A DNA stretch of 64,000 nt, from contig NZ_CP088247.1 of assembly GCF_021117295.1 (NCBI RefSeq), positions 2,061,001 to 2,125,000 of the forward strand, read 5' to 3'. A program made the translations under genes and the position numbers. The notes below the pieces were generated by a model that was not told the DNA's origin, ran no database searches, and worked only from the letters and a program-made list of their open reading frames with translations. Positions within the stretch are counted from its first letter, which is position 1. Every line of letters begins with the position of its first letter. Source of the DNA: Methylorubrum sp. B1-46 (GTDB taxonomy: Bacteria > Pseudomonadota > Alphaproteobacteria > Rhizobiales > Beijerinckiaceae). This document shows positions 44,622-53,083 of the stretch, one piece after another.

Positions 44622-45665
44622 GTGAATCACGCGAGCACGATGACAGAGCCGACCCAAAGCGGCCCGTTCCCGGCGGGGCCGGTGCTGATCACCGGTGCCA
44701 GCGGCTTCCTCGGCGCCGCCCTGGTCGATGTCTTCCGCGCGGCCGGCTTCACCGTGCGCATCACCGTGCGCGCCTCCTCGCCTCGCACGAATCTCACCTG
44801 GCCCGATGTCGAGATCGTCGAGGCCGACATGCGCGACCGGGCGGCGGTGGCGAGCGCCATGCGCGGCCAGCGCTACCTCGTCCACGCCGCGGCCGATTAC
44901 CGGCTCTGGGCGCCGGACATGGAGGAGATCGTCCGCACCAATCGCGACGGCACCCGCATCCTGATGGAGGAGGCGCTCAAGGCCGGCGTGGAGCGGATCG
45001 TCTACACGTCGAGCGTCGCGACCATCAAGCCGCATGACGACGGCACGCCCGCCGACGAGACCCGGCCGCTGACACCGGAGACGGCTATCGGCGCCTACAA
45101 GCGCAGCAAGGTCGTGGCCGAGCGCGTGGTCGATGAGATGGTGGCGCGCGACGGCCTGCCCGCCGTCATCGTGAACCCCTCGACGCCGATCGGCCCCCGC
45201 GACGTGAAGCCGACGCCGACGGGCCGCATCATCCTCGACGCGGCCCAAGGGAAAATCCCGGCCTTCGTCGATACCGGCCTCAACCTCGCCCATGTCGACG
45301 ACGTGGCCGCCGGCCACCTCTTGGCCCTGCGCAAGGGCCGGATCGGCGAGCACTACATTCTCGGCGGCGAGGATGTGATGTTGGCGCAGATGCTTGCCGA
45401 CATCGCCGCCATCGTCGGCCGCAAGGCCCCGACGACGCGGCTGCCTTACGCGGTGATCTACCCGATCGCCTTTGTCTCCGAGCAGATCGCGCGGGTGACC
45501 GGCAAGGCGCCGCTCGCCACCATCGACGGCGTGCGCATGTCGAAGTACCGGATGTTCTTCTCCGACGCCAAGGCGCGGGCAGAACTCGGTTATTCCGCGC
45601 GGCCCTACCGCCAGGGTCTGGAGGATGCGATTCACTGGTTCCGTCAGGCGGGGTACATGAAATGA
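44622..45665 (+). CDS. hpnA: Hopanoid-associated sugar epimerase HpnA
   Basis: A 347-residue extended short-chain dehydrogenase: NAD-binding VLITGASGFLGAALVDVFR, Tyr-Lys motif in IGAYKRSKVVAERVV, VYTSSVATIK and NPSTPIGPRDVKPTPTG. The pattern matches HpnA, which modifies sugars attached to bacteriohopanetetrol derivatives. It leads the operon hpnA-hpnC-hpnD-hpnE-shc; its stop overlaps hpnC by four bases. ATG at 44622 or 44640. Confidence 0.92.
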   Translation: MNHASTMTEPTQSGPFPAGPVLITGASGFLGAALVDVFRAAGFTVRITVRASSPRTNLTWPDVEIVEADMRDRAAVASAMRGQRYLVHAAADYRLWAPDMEEIVRTNRDGTRILMEEALKAGVERIVYTSSVATIKPHDDGTPADETRPLTPETAIGAYKRSKVVAERVVDEMVARDGLPAVIVNPSTPIGPRDVKPTPTGRIILDAAQGKIPAFVDTGLNLAHVDDVAAGHLLALRKGRIGEHYILGGEDVMLAQMLADIAAIVGRKAPTTRLPYAVIYPIAFVSEQIARVTGKAPLATIDGVRMSKYRMFFSDAKARAELGYSARPYRQGLEDAIHWFRQAGYMK

Positions 45666-46555
45666 GCGCCGCGCTTCAGACCGCCACCGATGCGCGCACC
45701 GGCAAGGGCGAGCGCGACGAGAACTTTCCCGTTGCCTCGCACCTGATCCACCCGCGCAACCGCGGCGCGATCCTCGCCTTCTACAACTACGTGCGGGCGG
45801 GCGACGACGTTGCCGACCACACCGGATTGTCGCCTGAGCGCAAGATCGAGATGCTCGACACGCTCGCCGACGCGCTCACCGGCAAGGGCGGCTCCGACCC
45901 TTCGGTCGAGCCGCTCAAGCGTGAGTTGGCCTCCCACGGCCTGCCGCCGACCCACGCGCTCGAACTGCTCGATGCCTTCCGGATGGATGCGCGTAAGTCG
46001 CGCTACGCCGACTGGGACGAGTTGATCCATTACTGTCGCTACTCGGCGATGCCGGTCGGACGCTTCGTGCTCGACGTGCACGGCGAGGATCCGGCGCGGG
46101 TCTACAAGACCTCCGACGCGATCTGCGCCGCGCTGCAGGTGCTCAACCACCTTCAGGATTGCGGCAAGGATTTTCGGGCTCTCGACCGGGTCTACATCCC
46201 CCTCGACGTGATGGGCCGGCACGGTGCCGACGTGTCGATGCTGGGCGCGGATCGGGCGACGCCGGAACTGCGCGCGGTGATCCGCGAACTCGCCGAGCGC
46301 ACCCTGGTGCTGCTGGAGGAGGGCGCGCCGCTGCCGAACCAAATCGACGACTTCCGCCTGAGCCTGGAGATCGCCGCGATCCACCGGCTCGCCGTCGTCC
46401 TGACCAAGGGCCTGCTGACCCGCGATCCGCTCTCGGAGAAGGTCCATCACGGCAAGGCCGCCTTCGCGCTCACCGCGCTCGGCGGCATCGCCGCCACCCT
46501 GGTGCGCCGCCCGTTCCGGTCGCGCGCGCCCCGTCCCGCCGGAGCCGGCCGATGA
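45662..46555 (+). CDS. hpnC: Squalene synthase-like HpnC (hydroxysqualene synthase)
   Basis: A 297-residue isoprenoid synthase with the first Asp-rich motif in FYNYVRAGDDVADHTG and a second Asp pair in HLQDCGKDFRALDRVYIP, plus MPVGRFVLDVHGEDPAR. HpnC converts presqualene diphosphate to hydroxysqualene in the three-gene bacterial route to squalene. Overlaps hpnA upstream and hpnD downstream by ATGA-type junctions, so the operon is translationally coupled. Confidence 0.92.
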   Translation: MSAALQTATDARTGKGERDENFPVASHLIHPRNRGAILAFYNYVRAGDDVADHTGLSPERKIEMLDTLADALTGKGGSDPSVEPLKRELASHGLPPTHALELLDAFRMDARKSRYADWDELIHYCRYSAMPVGRFVLDVHGEDPARVYKTSDAICAALQVLNHLQDCGKDFRALDRVYIPLDVMGRHGADVSMLGADRATPELRAVIRELAERTLVLLEEGAPLPNQIDDFRLSLEIAAIHRLAVVLTKGLLTRDPLSEKVHHGKAAFALTALGGIAATLVRRPFRSRAPRPAGAGR

Positions 46556-47400
46556 GCGCCACCGCCAGCCCGATTTCGGAGACCGCCGAGGCGCCGGCCC
46601 TGCCGGCCGCCGGCTCGTCGTTCTACACGGCGATGCGCCTACTCCCGAAGGAGCGGCGCGAGGCGATGTACGCCGTCTACGCCTTCTGCCGCTCGGTCGA
46701 CGATGTGGCCGACGACGGCGGCCCGCGCGAGGTCCGCGCAGCTGAGCTCGACCGCTGGCGCGCCGACATCGACGCGCTCTACGCCGGCAACCCGCCGCCG
46801 CGGGTGAAGCCGCTGGAAGAGCCGATGCGCCGCTTCGGCCTCAAGCGTGAGGACTTCCAGGCAGTTATCGACGGCATGGCGATGGACGCCGAGGAGGACA
46901 TCGTCGCTCCCTCGGAGGCCAAGCTCGATCTCTATTGCGACCGGGTGGCGAGCGCCGTCGGGCGGCTGTCGGTGCGCATCTTCGGTATGCCGGAGGCGGA
47001 CGGCATCCGGCTTGCGTGGCACCAGGGCCGGGCTTTGCAACTCACCAACATCCTGCGCGACATCGACGAGGATGCGGAGCGCGGGCGCCTCTACCTGCCG
47101 ATGGAGAAATTCCACAAGATCGGGCTGATGACCCCGACGCCGCAGAGCGCGCTGGCGCATCCGCGCCTCGGCGAGGTCTGCGCGGCGGTCGCCGCGGAGG
47201 CGGAGGAGCATTATCGCCAGACCTGGGCGATCATCGAGCGCAGCCCGCGGCAGGCCACCAAGGCCGCCCGCCTGATGGCGGCGGCCTACCGGCTCTATCT
47301 CGACGCCGTGGTGAAGCGCGGCTGGGCCGCGCCCCGCGCGCGGGTGAAACCCGGAAAACTCTCCCTCCTCCTCGTCGCCCTGCGCCACGGGATTGTCTGA
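46552..47400 (+). CDS. hpnD: Presqualene diphosphate synthase HpnD
   Basis: A 282-residue trans-isoprenyl diphosphate synthase: MYAVYAFCRSVDDVADDGGP gives the first Asp-rich motif, and LTNILRDIDEDAERGRLYLP the second, both intact. It joins two farnesyl diphosphates head to head to form presqualene diphosphate. Start at 46552 overlaps the hpnC stop; the stop shares one base with the hpnE start (TGATG). Confidence 0.93.
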   Translation: MSATASPISETAEAPALPAAGSSFYTAMRLLPKERREAMYAVYAFCRSVDDVADDGGPREVRAAELDRWRADIDALYAGNPPPRVKPLEEPMRRFGLKREDFQAVIDGMAMDAEEDIVAPSEAKLDLYCDRVASAVGRLSVRIFGMPEADGIRLAWHQGRALQLTNILRDIDEDAERGRLYLPMEKFHKIGLMTPTPQSALAHPRLGEVCAAVAAEAEEHYRQTWAIIERSPRQATKAARLMAAAYRLYLDAVVKRGWAAPRARVKPGKLSLLLVALRHGIV

Positions 47401-48701
47401 TGACCGGTACGGTTCACGTCGTCGGCGCGGGACTCGCCGGCCTCTCGGCGGCCGTCTCCCTGGCGGAGGCGGGCAACCGCGTCGTGCTCCATGAGGCCGC
47501 CAAGCAGGCGGGCGGTCGCTGCCGCTCCTATTACGACCCCTCGCTCGGGCTGACCATCGACAACGGCAACCACCTGCTCCTGTCGGGCAATCGCTCGTCC
47601 CTCGACTTCCTGCACCTGATCGGGGCGCCGGACGATGCGCTCACCGGCCCCGACGAGGCGGCCTTTCCCTTCGCCGACCTCCGCACCGGCGAGCGCTGGA
47701 CCCTGCGCCCGAACGAGGGCCGCCTGCCCTGGTGGGTGCTGCGGGCGGGCCGGCGCGTGCCGGGCACGCGGGCGCGGGATTATCTCGCTCCGGTCTCCCT
47801 GATGATGGCCGCGTCCGGCAACAAGCCGGGCCAGAGTGGCACGATCGGCGAGAAGATGTCCTGCGAGGGCCCGCTCTACGAGCGGCTCTGGCACCCGGTC
47901 CTGGTCGCCGCCCTCAACACCGATCCGCGCGAGAGCGATGTCGGGCTCGCCGCCACGATCCTGCGCGAGACGCTGGGCGCCGGCGGGCGCGCCTGCCGTC
48001 CGCTCATCGCGGTCGAGGGGCTGTCCACGGCCTTCGTCGATCCGGCCCTGCGCTACCTCGCGGAGCACGGCGCCGAGATCCGGTACGGCCGGCGCCTGCG
48101 AGCGATCGCCCTCGGCCAGGGCCGCGTCGACCGTCTCGATTTCACCGACGAGCCGGTCGTGGTCGGTCCCGACGACGCGGTCGTCCTGGCCCTGCCGCCG
48201 TGGGTGACGAGCGAACTCCTGCCCGGTACGCCGGCGCCGCAGGAATTCCGCTCCATCGTCAACGCGCATTTCGCTGTGCGCCCGCCGGAGGGCGCACCGC
48301 TGATCCTCGGCGTGGTCGGCGGCCTGACCGAGTGGCTGTTCGCCTATCCGGATCGGTTCTCGGTCACCATCAGCAATGCCGACCGGTTGCTGGAGGACGG
48401 CCGCGAGGATCTTGCGCGCCGGATCTGGGGTGAGATCGCGGAACTCAACGGACTTGCACGGGAATTGCCTAACTGGCAGATCGTCAAGGAGAAGCGGGCG
48501 ACCTTTGCGGCGACGCCCGCTGAGGCCGCGCGCCGCCCCGGCGCGGCGACGCGCACCCGGAATCTGGTTCTGGCCGGCGATTGGACGGAGACGGGGCTGC
48601 CCTCGACCATCGAGGGGGCGATCCGATCCGGGACGAATGCCGCGCAAGCCCTGTTCCGCACCGGCATGTGCGGACGGGCACAGGCACAGGGAGTCGCTTG
48701 A
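47400..48701 (+). CDS. hpnE: Hydroxysqualene dehydroxylase HpnE
   Basis: A 433-residue FAD-dependent amine-oxidase-fold protein: dinucleotide motif VHVVGAGLAGLSAAVSLAEAG, GGRCRSYYDPSLGLTIDNGN, and the C-terminal FAD-binding LVLAGDWTETGLPSTIEGA. HpnE reduces hydroxysqualene to squalene, completing the HpnCDE route. The start at 47400 is set by the TGATG junction with hpnD. shc begins six bases after its stop. Confidence 0.93.
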   Translation: MTGTVHVVGAGLAGLSAAVSLAEAGNRVVLHEAAKQAGGRCRSYYDPSLGLTIDNGNHLLLSGNRSSLDFLHLIGAPDDALTGPDEAAFPFADLRTGERWTLRPNEGRLPWWVLRAGRRVPGTRARDYLAPVSLMMAASGNKPGQSGTIGEKMSCEGPLYERLWHPVLVAALNTDPRESDVGLAATILRETLGAGGRACRPLIAVEGLSTAFVDPALRYLAEHGAEIRYGRRLRAIALGQGRVDRLDFTDEPVVVGPDDAVVLALPPWVTSELLPGTPAPQEFRSIVNAHFAVRPPEGAPLILGVVGGLTEWLFAYPDRFSVTISNADRLLEDGREDLARRIWGEIAELNGLARELPNWQIVKEKRATFAATPAEAARRPGAATRTRNLVLAGDWTETGLPSTIEGAIRSGTNAAQALFRTGMCGRAQAQGVA

Positions 48702-48706
48702 AGGAT

Positions 48707-50749
48707 ATGACGACGGCACCGAGACAGGCGAGCGAGGCAAGAACGATGCGTGAGGCGGCCGCGAACAAGGTCGAGACGCTGCAGCGTCTCAAGACCCGCG
48801 ACGTGTCTCTCGACGATGTCGAGCGTGGCGTTCAGAGCGCCACACGGGCGCTCACGGAGATGACCCAGGCCGACGGCCACATCTGCTTCGAGCTCGAGGC
48901 GGATGCGACCATCCCCTCCGAGTACATCCTGTTCCACCAGTTCCGTGGGACCGAGCCGCGCGACGGGCTTGAGGCCAAGATCGGCAATTACCTGCGCCGC
49001 ACCCAGTCCAAAGTGCATGGCGGCTGGTCGCTGGTGCATGACGGCCCATTCGACATGAGCGCGTCGGTGAAGGCCTATTTCGCCCTCAAGATGATCGGTG
49101 ACGACATCGAGGCGCCGCACATGCGCGCCGTGCGCAAGGCGATCCTGCAGCGAGGCGGCGCGGCCAACGCCAACGTCTTCACCCGCATCCTGCTCGCCCT
49201 CTACGGCGAAGTGCCGTGGACGGCGGTGCCGGTGATGCCGGTGGAGGTGATGCACCTGCCGAAGTGGTTCCCGTTCCACCTCGACAAGGTGTCCTACTGG
49301 GCCCGCTGCACCATGGTGCCGCTGTTCGTGATCCAGGCCAAGAAGCCGCGGGCCAAGAACCCGCGCGGCGTCGGCGTGGCCGAACTGTTCGTGACGCCGC
49401 CTGAGTCGGTGCGGACCTGGCCCGGCTCACCCCACGCCACCTGGCCGTGGACGCCGATCTTCGGCGCCATCGACCGCGTGCTGCAGAAGACGCAGGACCA
49501 CTTCCCGAAGGTGCCGCGCCAGCGTGCCATCGATAAGGCGGTCGCCTGGGTCTCCGAGCGCCTGAACGGCGAGGACGGACTCGGCGCCATCTTCCCGTCG
49601 ATGGTCAACTCGGTGCTGATGTACGAGGTGCTGGGCTATCCGCCCGACCACCCGCAGGTGAAGATCGCGCTGGAAGCCATCGAGAAGCTCGTCGCCGAGA
49701 AGGACGACGAGGCCTATGTCCAGCCCTGCCTCTCGCCGGTCTGGGATACGGCGCTGACCAGCCATGCCATGCTGGAGGCCGGCGGCGCTCAGGCCGAGGC
49801 CAATGCCCGCGCCGGACTCGACTGGCTGAAGCCCCTGCAGATCCTCGACATCAAGGGCGACTGGGCCGAGACCAAGCCGAACGTGCGCCCCGGCGGCTGG
49901 GCCTTCCAGTACGCCAACCCGCACTATCCCGACCTCGACGACACCGCCGTCGTGGTGATGGCGATGGATCGCGCCCAGCGCCAGCACGGTCTGGTCAGCG
50001 GGATGCCGGACTACTCGACCTCGATCGCCCGCGCCCGCGAATGGGTTGAGGGGCTGCAGAGCGCCGATGGCGGCTGGGCGGCGTTCGACGCCGACAACAA
50101 CCACCACTACCTCAACCACATCCCGTTCTCGGATCACGGCGCCCTGCTCGATCCGCCGACCGCGGACGTGACCGCCCGCGTCGTCTCGATGCTGTCGCAG
50201 CTCGGCGAGACCCGCGAGACCAGCCGCGCGCTCGACCGCGGCGTGACCTACCTGCTCAACGACCAGGAGAAGGACGGGAGCTGGTACGGCCGCTGGGGCA
50301 TGAACTTCATCTACGGCACGTGGTCGGTGCTCTGCGCGCTGAACGCCGCCGGCGTCGATCCGCAATCGCCGGAGATCCGCAAGGCGGTGGCGTGGCTGAT
50401 CCGCATCCAGAACCCGGATGGCGGCTGGGGCGAGGATGCCTCCTCCTACAAGCTCAACCCCGAATTCGAGCCGGGCTATTCGACGGCCTCGCAGACGGCC
50501 TGGGCGCTGCTCGCCCTCATGGCGGTCGGTGAGGTGGACGACCCGGCGGTCGCCCGCGGCGTCAACTACCTGATGCGCACGCAAGGGACGGACGGGCTGT
50601 GGAGCGAGGAGCGCTACACGGCCACCGGCTTCCCGCGGGTGTTCTATCTCCGCTACCACGGCTACCCGAAGTTCTTCCCGCTCTGGGCGATGGCCCGCTT
50701 CCGCAACCTGAAGAAGGGCAACAGCCGTCAGGTGCAGTTCGGGATGTGA
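48707..50749 (+). CDS. shc: Squalene-hopene cyclase
   Basis: A 680-residue cyclase with the proton-donating DXDD motif at about residues 409-412 in HYPDLDDTAVVVMAMD, repeated QW-type motifs (GLQSADGGWAAFDADNNHHY, DQEKDGSWYGRWG, RIQNPDGGWGEDASSY, GTDGLWSE), and FHQFRGTEP near the N-terminus. It folds squalene into hopene and diplopterol at the membrane. The ATG at 48707 follows AAGGA too closely for a normal ribosome site; ATG at 48746, preceded by GCGAGGC, is an alternative start. Last gene of the hopanoid operon, followed by a strong terminator. Confidence 0.95.
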   Translation: MTTAPRQASEARTMREAAANKVETLQRLKTRDVSLDDVERGVQSATRALTEMTQADGHICFELEADATIPSEYILFHQFRGTEPRDGLEAKIGNYLRRTQSKVHGGWSLVHDGPFDMSASVKAYFALKMIGDDIEAPHMRAVRKAILQRGGAANANVFTRILLALYGEVPWTAVPVMPVEVMHLPKWFPFHLDKVSYWARCTMVPLFVIQAKKPRAKNPRGVGVAELFVTPPESVRTWPGSPHATWPWTPIFGAIDRVLQKTQDHFPKVPRQRAIDKAVAWVSERLNGEDGLGAIFPSMVNSVLMYEVLGYPPDHPQVKIALEAIEKLVAEKDDEAYVQPCLSPVWDTALTSHAMLEAGGAQAEANARAGLDWLKPLQILDIKGDWAETKPNVRPGGWAFQYANPHYPDLDDTAVVVMAMDRAQRQHGLVSGMPDYSTSIARAREWVEGLQSADGGWAAFDADNNHHYLNHIPFSDHGALLDPPTADVTARVVSMLSQLGETRETSRALDRGVTYLLNDQEKDGSWYGRWGMNFIYGTWSVLCALNAAGVDPQSPEIRKAVAWLIRIQNPDGGWGEDASSYKLNPEFEPGYSTASQTAWALLALMAVGEVDDPAVARGVNYLMRTQGTDGLWSEERYTATGFPRVFYLRYHGYPKFFPLWAMARFRNLKKGNSRQVQFGM

Positions 50750-50784
50750 TTTCCCGGGACGTATGTCCCAAGCATGAGATCGGC

Positions 50785-50815
50785 GGCGCGGGAGCATCCC
50801 GCGCCGTTTTCGTTT
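50785..50815 (+). terminator. Rho-independent terminator after shc
   Basis: GGCGCGGGA (50785-50793) pairs with TCCCGCGCC (50797-50805) over a three-base loop, then GTTTTCGTTT. It closes the hopanoid operon 36 bases after shc. Confidence 0.85.
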
Positions 50816-50874
50816 GTACCGACTGCGAGCCGAACACCATCGGCGCCTCCTGACCCGAGCCCGCGAGACGACCG

Positions 50875-51543
50875 TTGATCCCCTGGGAGCATCTCGACAC
50901 CGCCCCGATCCCCGGCGAGGCCGGTACCCTGCGCCTGATGCGCCGCGGCAGCGAGTTCTCGATTCAGCTCGACCGCAACGAGCTGATGAACAGCCGCCTC
51001 AGCGGCTCCGAGGAGGCGCTGGCGCGGCTCTCGGCCGAGCGCATCGCCGGCGTGAAGGCGCCGCGGGTGCTGATCGGCGGCTACGGGATGGGTTTTACCT
51101 TACGCGCGGCGCTGAGCCTGCTCCCGGCGATGGCCCAGGTGACCGTGGCCGAAATCGTCCCGGCGGTGCTGACCTGGGCGCGCGGACCGATGGCGGAGCT
51201 GACCGGCCCGAGCCTCGACGATCCGCGCGTGACGATCCGCGAGGCCGATGTCGCCGCGGTGATCCGCGCGCAGCCGGGCACCTGGGATGCGATTCTGCTC
51301 GACGTGGACAACGGCCCCGATGGCCTCACCCGTAGCGCCAATGACCGCCTCTACGACGCGGCCGGCCTCGGTGCCGCCCGTGCGGCCCTGCGTCCGCGCG
51401 GCGTGCTGGCGGTGTGGTCAGCCCATCCCGATGCGGCCTTCACCCGGCGGCTCGGACAGGCGGGGTTTTCCGTCGAGGAGGTCGCGACGCGAGCGCGGGG
51501 CAAGCGTGGGGCGCGGCACGTGATCTGGCTGGCCGGGCGCTAA
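50875..51543 (+). CDS. Spermidine-synthase-like methyltransferase-fold protein
   Basis: A 222-residue Rossmann-fold protein resembling SpeE-type proteins: SIQLDRNELMNSRLSGSEEA, nucleotide-binding PRVLIGGYGMGFTLRAALSL, acidic end of strand 2 in VTVAEIVPAVLTWA, and WDAILLDVDNGPDGL. The short N-terminal beta domain of true spermidine synthases is reduced, and the catalytic Asp of SpeE has its likely counterpart in LLDVDNG. Product unknown. Begins with TTG at 50875, after the shc terminator, so it is not part of the hopanoid operon. Confidence 0.75.
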   Translation: MIPWEHLDTAPIPGEAGTLRLMRRGSEFSIQLDRNELMNSRLSGSEEALARLSAERIAGVKAPRVLIGGYGMGFTLRAALSLLPAMAQVTVAEIVPAVLTWARGPMAELTGPSLDDPRVTIREADVAAVIRAQPGTWDAILLDVDNGPDGLTRSANDRLYDAAGLGAARAALRPRGVLAVWSAHPDAAFTRRLGQAGFSVEEVATRARGKRGARHVIWLAGR

Positions 51544-51562
51544 GCGCCGATCCCAATCTCGA

Positions 51563-51674
51563 CCTCATCCTGAGGGGCCCGCGTCAGCGGGCCTCGAAGG
51601 ATCCTCCAGATTGTGCCGTGCTTTCTGGATAATCCTTCGAGGCCGCCGCTTCGCGTGGGTACTTCAGGATGAGG
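51563..51674. repeat. Large imperfect palindrome between convergent genes
   Basis: 112 bases whose ends CCTCATCCTGA (51563-51573) and TCAGGATGAGG (51664-51674) are exact complements, with further pairing inside (CCTCGAAGGAT against ATCCTTCGAGG). Palindromes with these ends are common between convergent genes in Rhizobiales (recall). It lies between the SpeE-like and oxoamine synthase genes. Confidence 0.8.
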
Positions 51675-51709
51675 AGGTGGTTGGATCGAGCGAACAGGTT
51701 GGGTGCGCC

Positions 51710-53083
51710 TCACGCCCCCCGGCGGGCCATCAACTGCTCGATCAGCGTCGCGCCGGTCTCCAGCGCGGACAGCTCCTCCGCCACCGTGGCCACCGTCTGC
51801 GCGATCTGCTCCGGCGTGTGCTCGGAGGTCATGAAGAAGCGCAGGCGTGAGGACCGCTCCGGCACCGCCGGGTGGATGATCGGCTGCACGTTGATGCCGC
51901 GCTTGAACAGGCGGTCGGAGAGCGTCACGGCCTTGAGCGAGTCGCCGATGATGATCGGGATCACCGCGAGACCGAGACTCGAACCGGTGTTCAGCCCGTG
52001 CTTCTTGGCGAGCGCCAGGAACTGGTTGCCGTTGCGGCGCAGCCGCTCCACCCGCTCCGGTTCGGCCTGCATCACCGTAAGTGCGGCCTCGGCCGCGGCC
52101 GCCAGCGGCGGCGACATGCCGACGCTGTAGACGAAGCCGCCCGCGGTGCATTTCAGGTACTCGATCAGCGCCGAGGGGCCGCAGATATAGCCGCCGCAGG
52201 AGGACAGCGTCTTCGACAGCGTGCCCATCCAGATGTCGACATCGCCGGCATCGACCCCGCAATGCTCGTGCAGGCCCGCCCCGGTTCGGCCGAGAACGCC
52301 GAGCCCGTGGGCGTCGTCCACCATCAGCCAGCAATCGTAGCGGCGCTTCAGCTCGACGAAGGCGGCCAGATCCGGCGCGTCGCCGTCCATGCTGTAGAGG
52401 CCCTCGATCACGATCAGCGCACGGCGGTGCTCGTGGCGGGTCGCCTCCAGCAGCTTCTCGAGGGCGGCGGGGTCGTTATGAGCGAAGGAGCGGCGCTGGG
52501 CGCCGGAGAGCTGCGCACCGGTCACCACGCTGTTGTGGATCAGCGCGTCGTGGAAGATCACGTCCGGCGCTTCGAGAATCGCGCCGATGGCGGTGACGTT
52601 GGTGGCGTGTCCGCTCACCAGGACCACGCAGGCATCCGTGCGGTAATGGGCGGCGAGCGCCCGCTCCAGCTTGAGATGACCCGGCCGCTCGCCCGCCACG
52701 ATCCGGCTCGCGGACGCCGAGGTGCCGAAGGTCTCGATCGCCTTGCGCGCCGCCCCGCTCACCGCGGGGTGACCGTTGAGGCCGAGATAATCGTAGGACG
52801 AGTAGTTCGAGTAGGTCTGGCCCTCGATGCGGGTGTTGGCGCCCGCGCGGGTCTCGTGCACCCGGAAGAACGGATTGCCCAGGCCGATCAGGTCGGCGGC
52901 CGAGCGCTGCAGGCGCAGCTCGCGGTAGCCGGTCAGCTTCTCGAAATCCTGGATCGACTCTCCCGCCGCTCCCTTGTCCTCGAGGGGGGAGGGGCTCGGA
53001 CGCGCGTTGGCGCGGCCGAGCCGGTTGGTGACGAAGCTCGCGAGCGCGGCCCGCCCGTCCTGCGGGCGTGTCGGCTGAGTCAT
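51710..53083 (-). CDS. Alpha-oxoamine synthase (AONS/serine palmitoyltransferase-like) coupled to PKS
   Basis: A 457-residue PLP enzyme of fold type I. After about 60 variable residues the family core begins: YSNYSSYDYLGLNGHPAVSG, SGHATNVTAIGAI, HDALIHNSVVTGAQLSG, IVIEGLYSMDGDAPDLAAFV, DDAHGLGVLGRTG, the PLP-binding Lys at residue 291 in WMGTLSKTLSSCGGY, and the C-terminal substrate loop GINVQPIIHPAVPERSSRLR. Members join an amino acid to an acyl thioester with loss of CO2, giving an alpha-amino ketone (BioF, KBL, HemA, SPT). Its ATG overlaps the PKS stop by ATGA and the PKS has no thioesterase, so it most likely releases the PKS chain from the ACP. The amino acid used cannot be read. Confidence 0.88.
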   Translation of the reverse strand: MTQPTRPQDGRAALASFVTNRLGRANARPSPSPLEDKGAAGESIQDFEKLTGYRELRLQRSAADLIGLGNPFFRVHETRAGANTRIEGQTYSNYSSYDYLGLNGHPAVSGAARKAIETFGTSASASRIVAGERPGHLKLERALAAHYRTDACVVLVSGHATNVTAIGAILEAPDVIFHDALIHNSVVTGAQLSGAQRRSFAHNDPAALEKLLEATRHEHRRALIVIEGLYSMDGDAPDLAAFVELKRRYDCWLMVDDAHGLGVLGRTGAGLHEHCGVDAGDVDIWMGTLSKTLSSCGGYICGPSALIEYLKCTAGGFVYSVGMSPPLAAAAEAALTVMQAEPERVERLRRNGNQFLALAKKHGLNTGSSLGLAVIPIIIGDSLKAVTLSDRLFKRGINVQPIIHPAVPERSSRLRFFMTSEHTPEQIAQTVATVAEELSALETGATLIEQLMARRGA

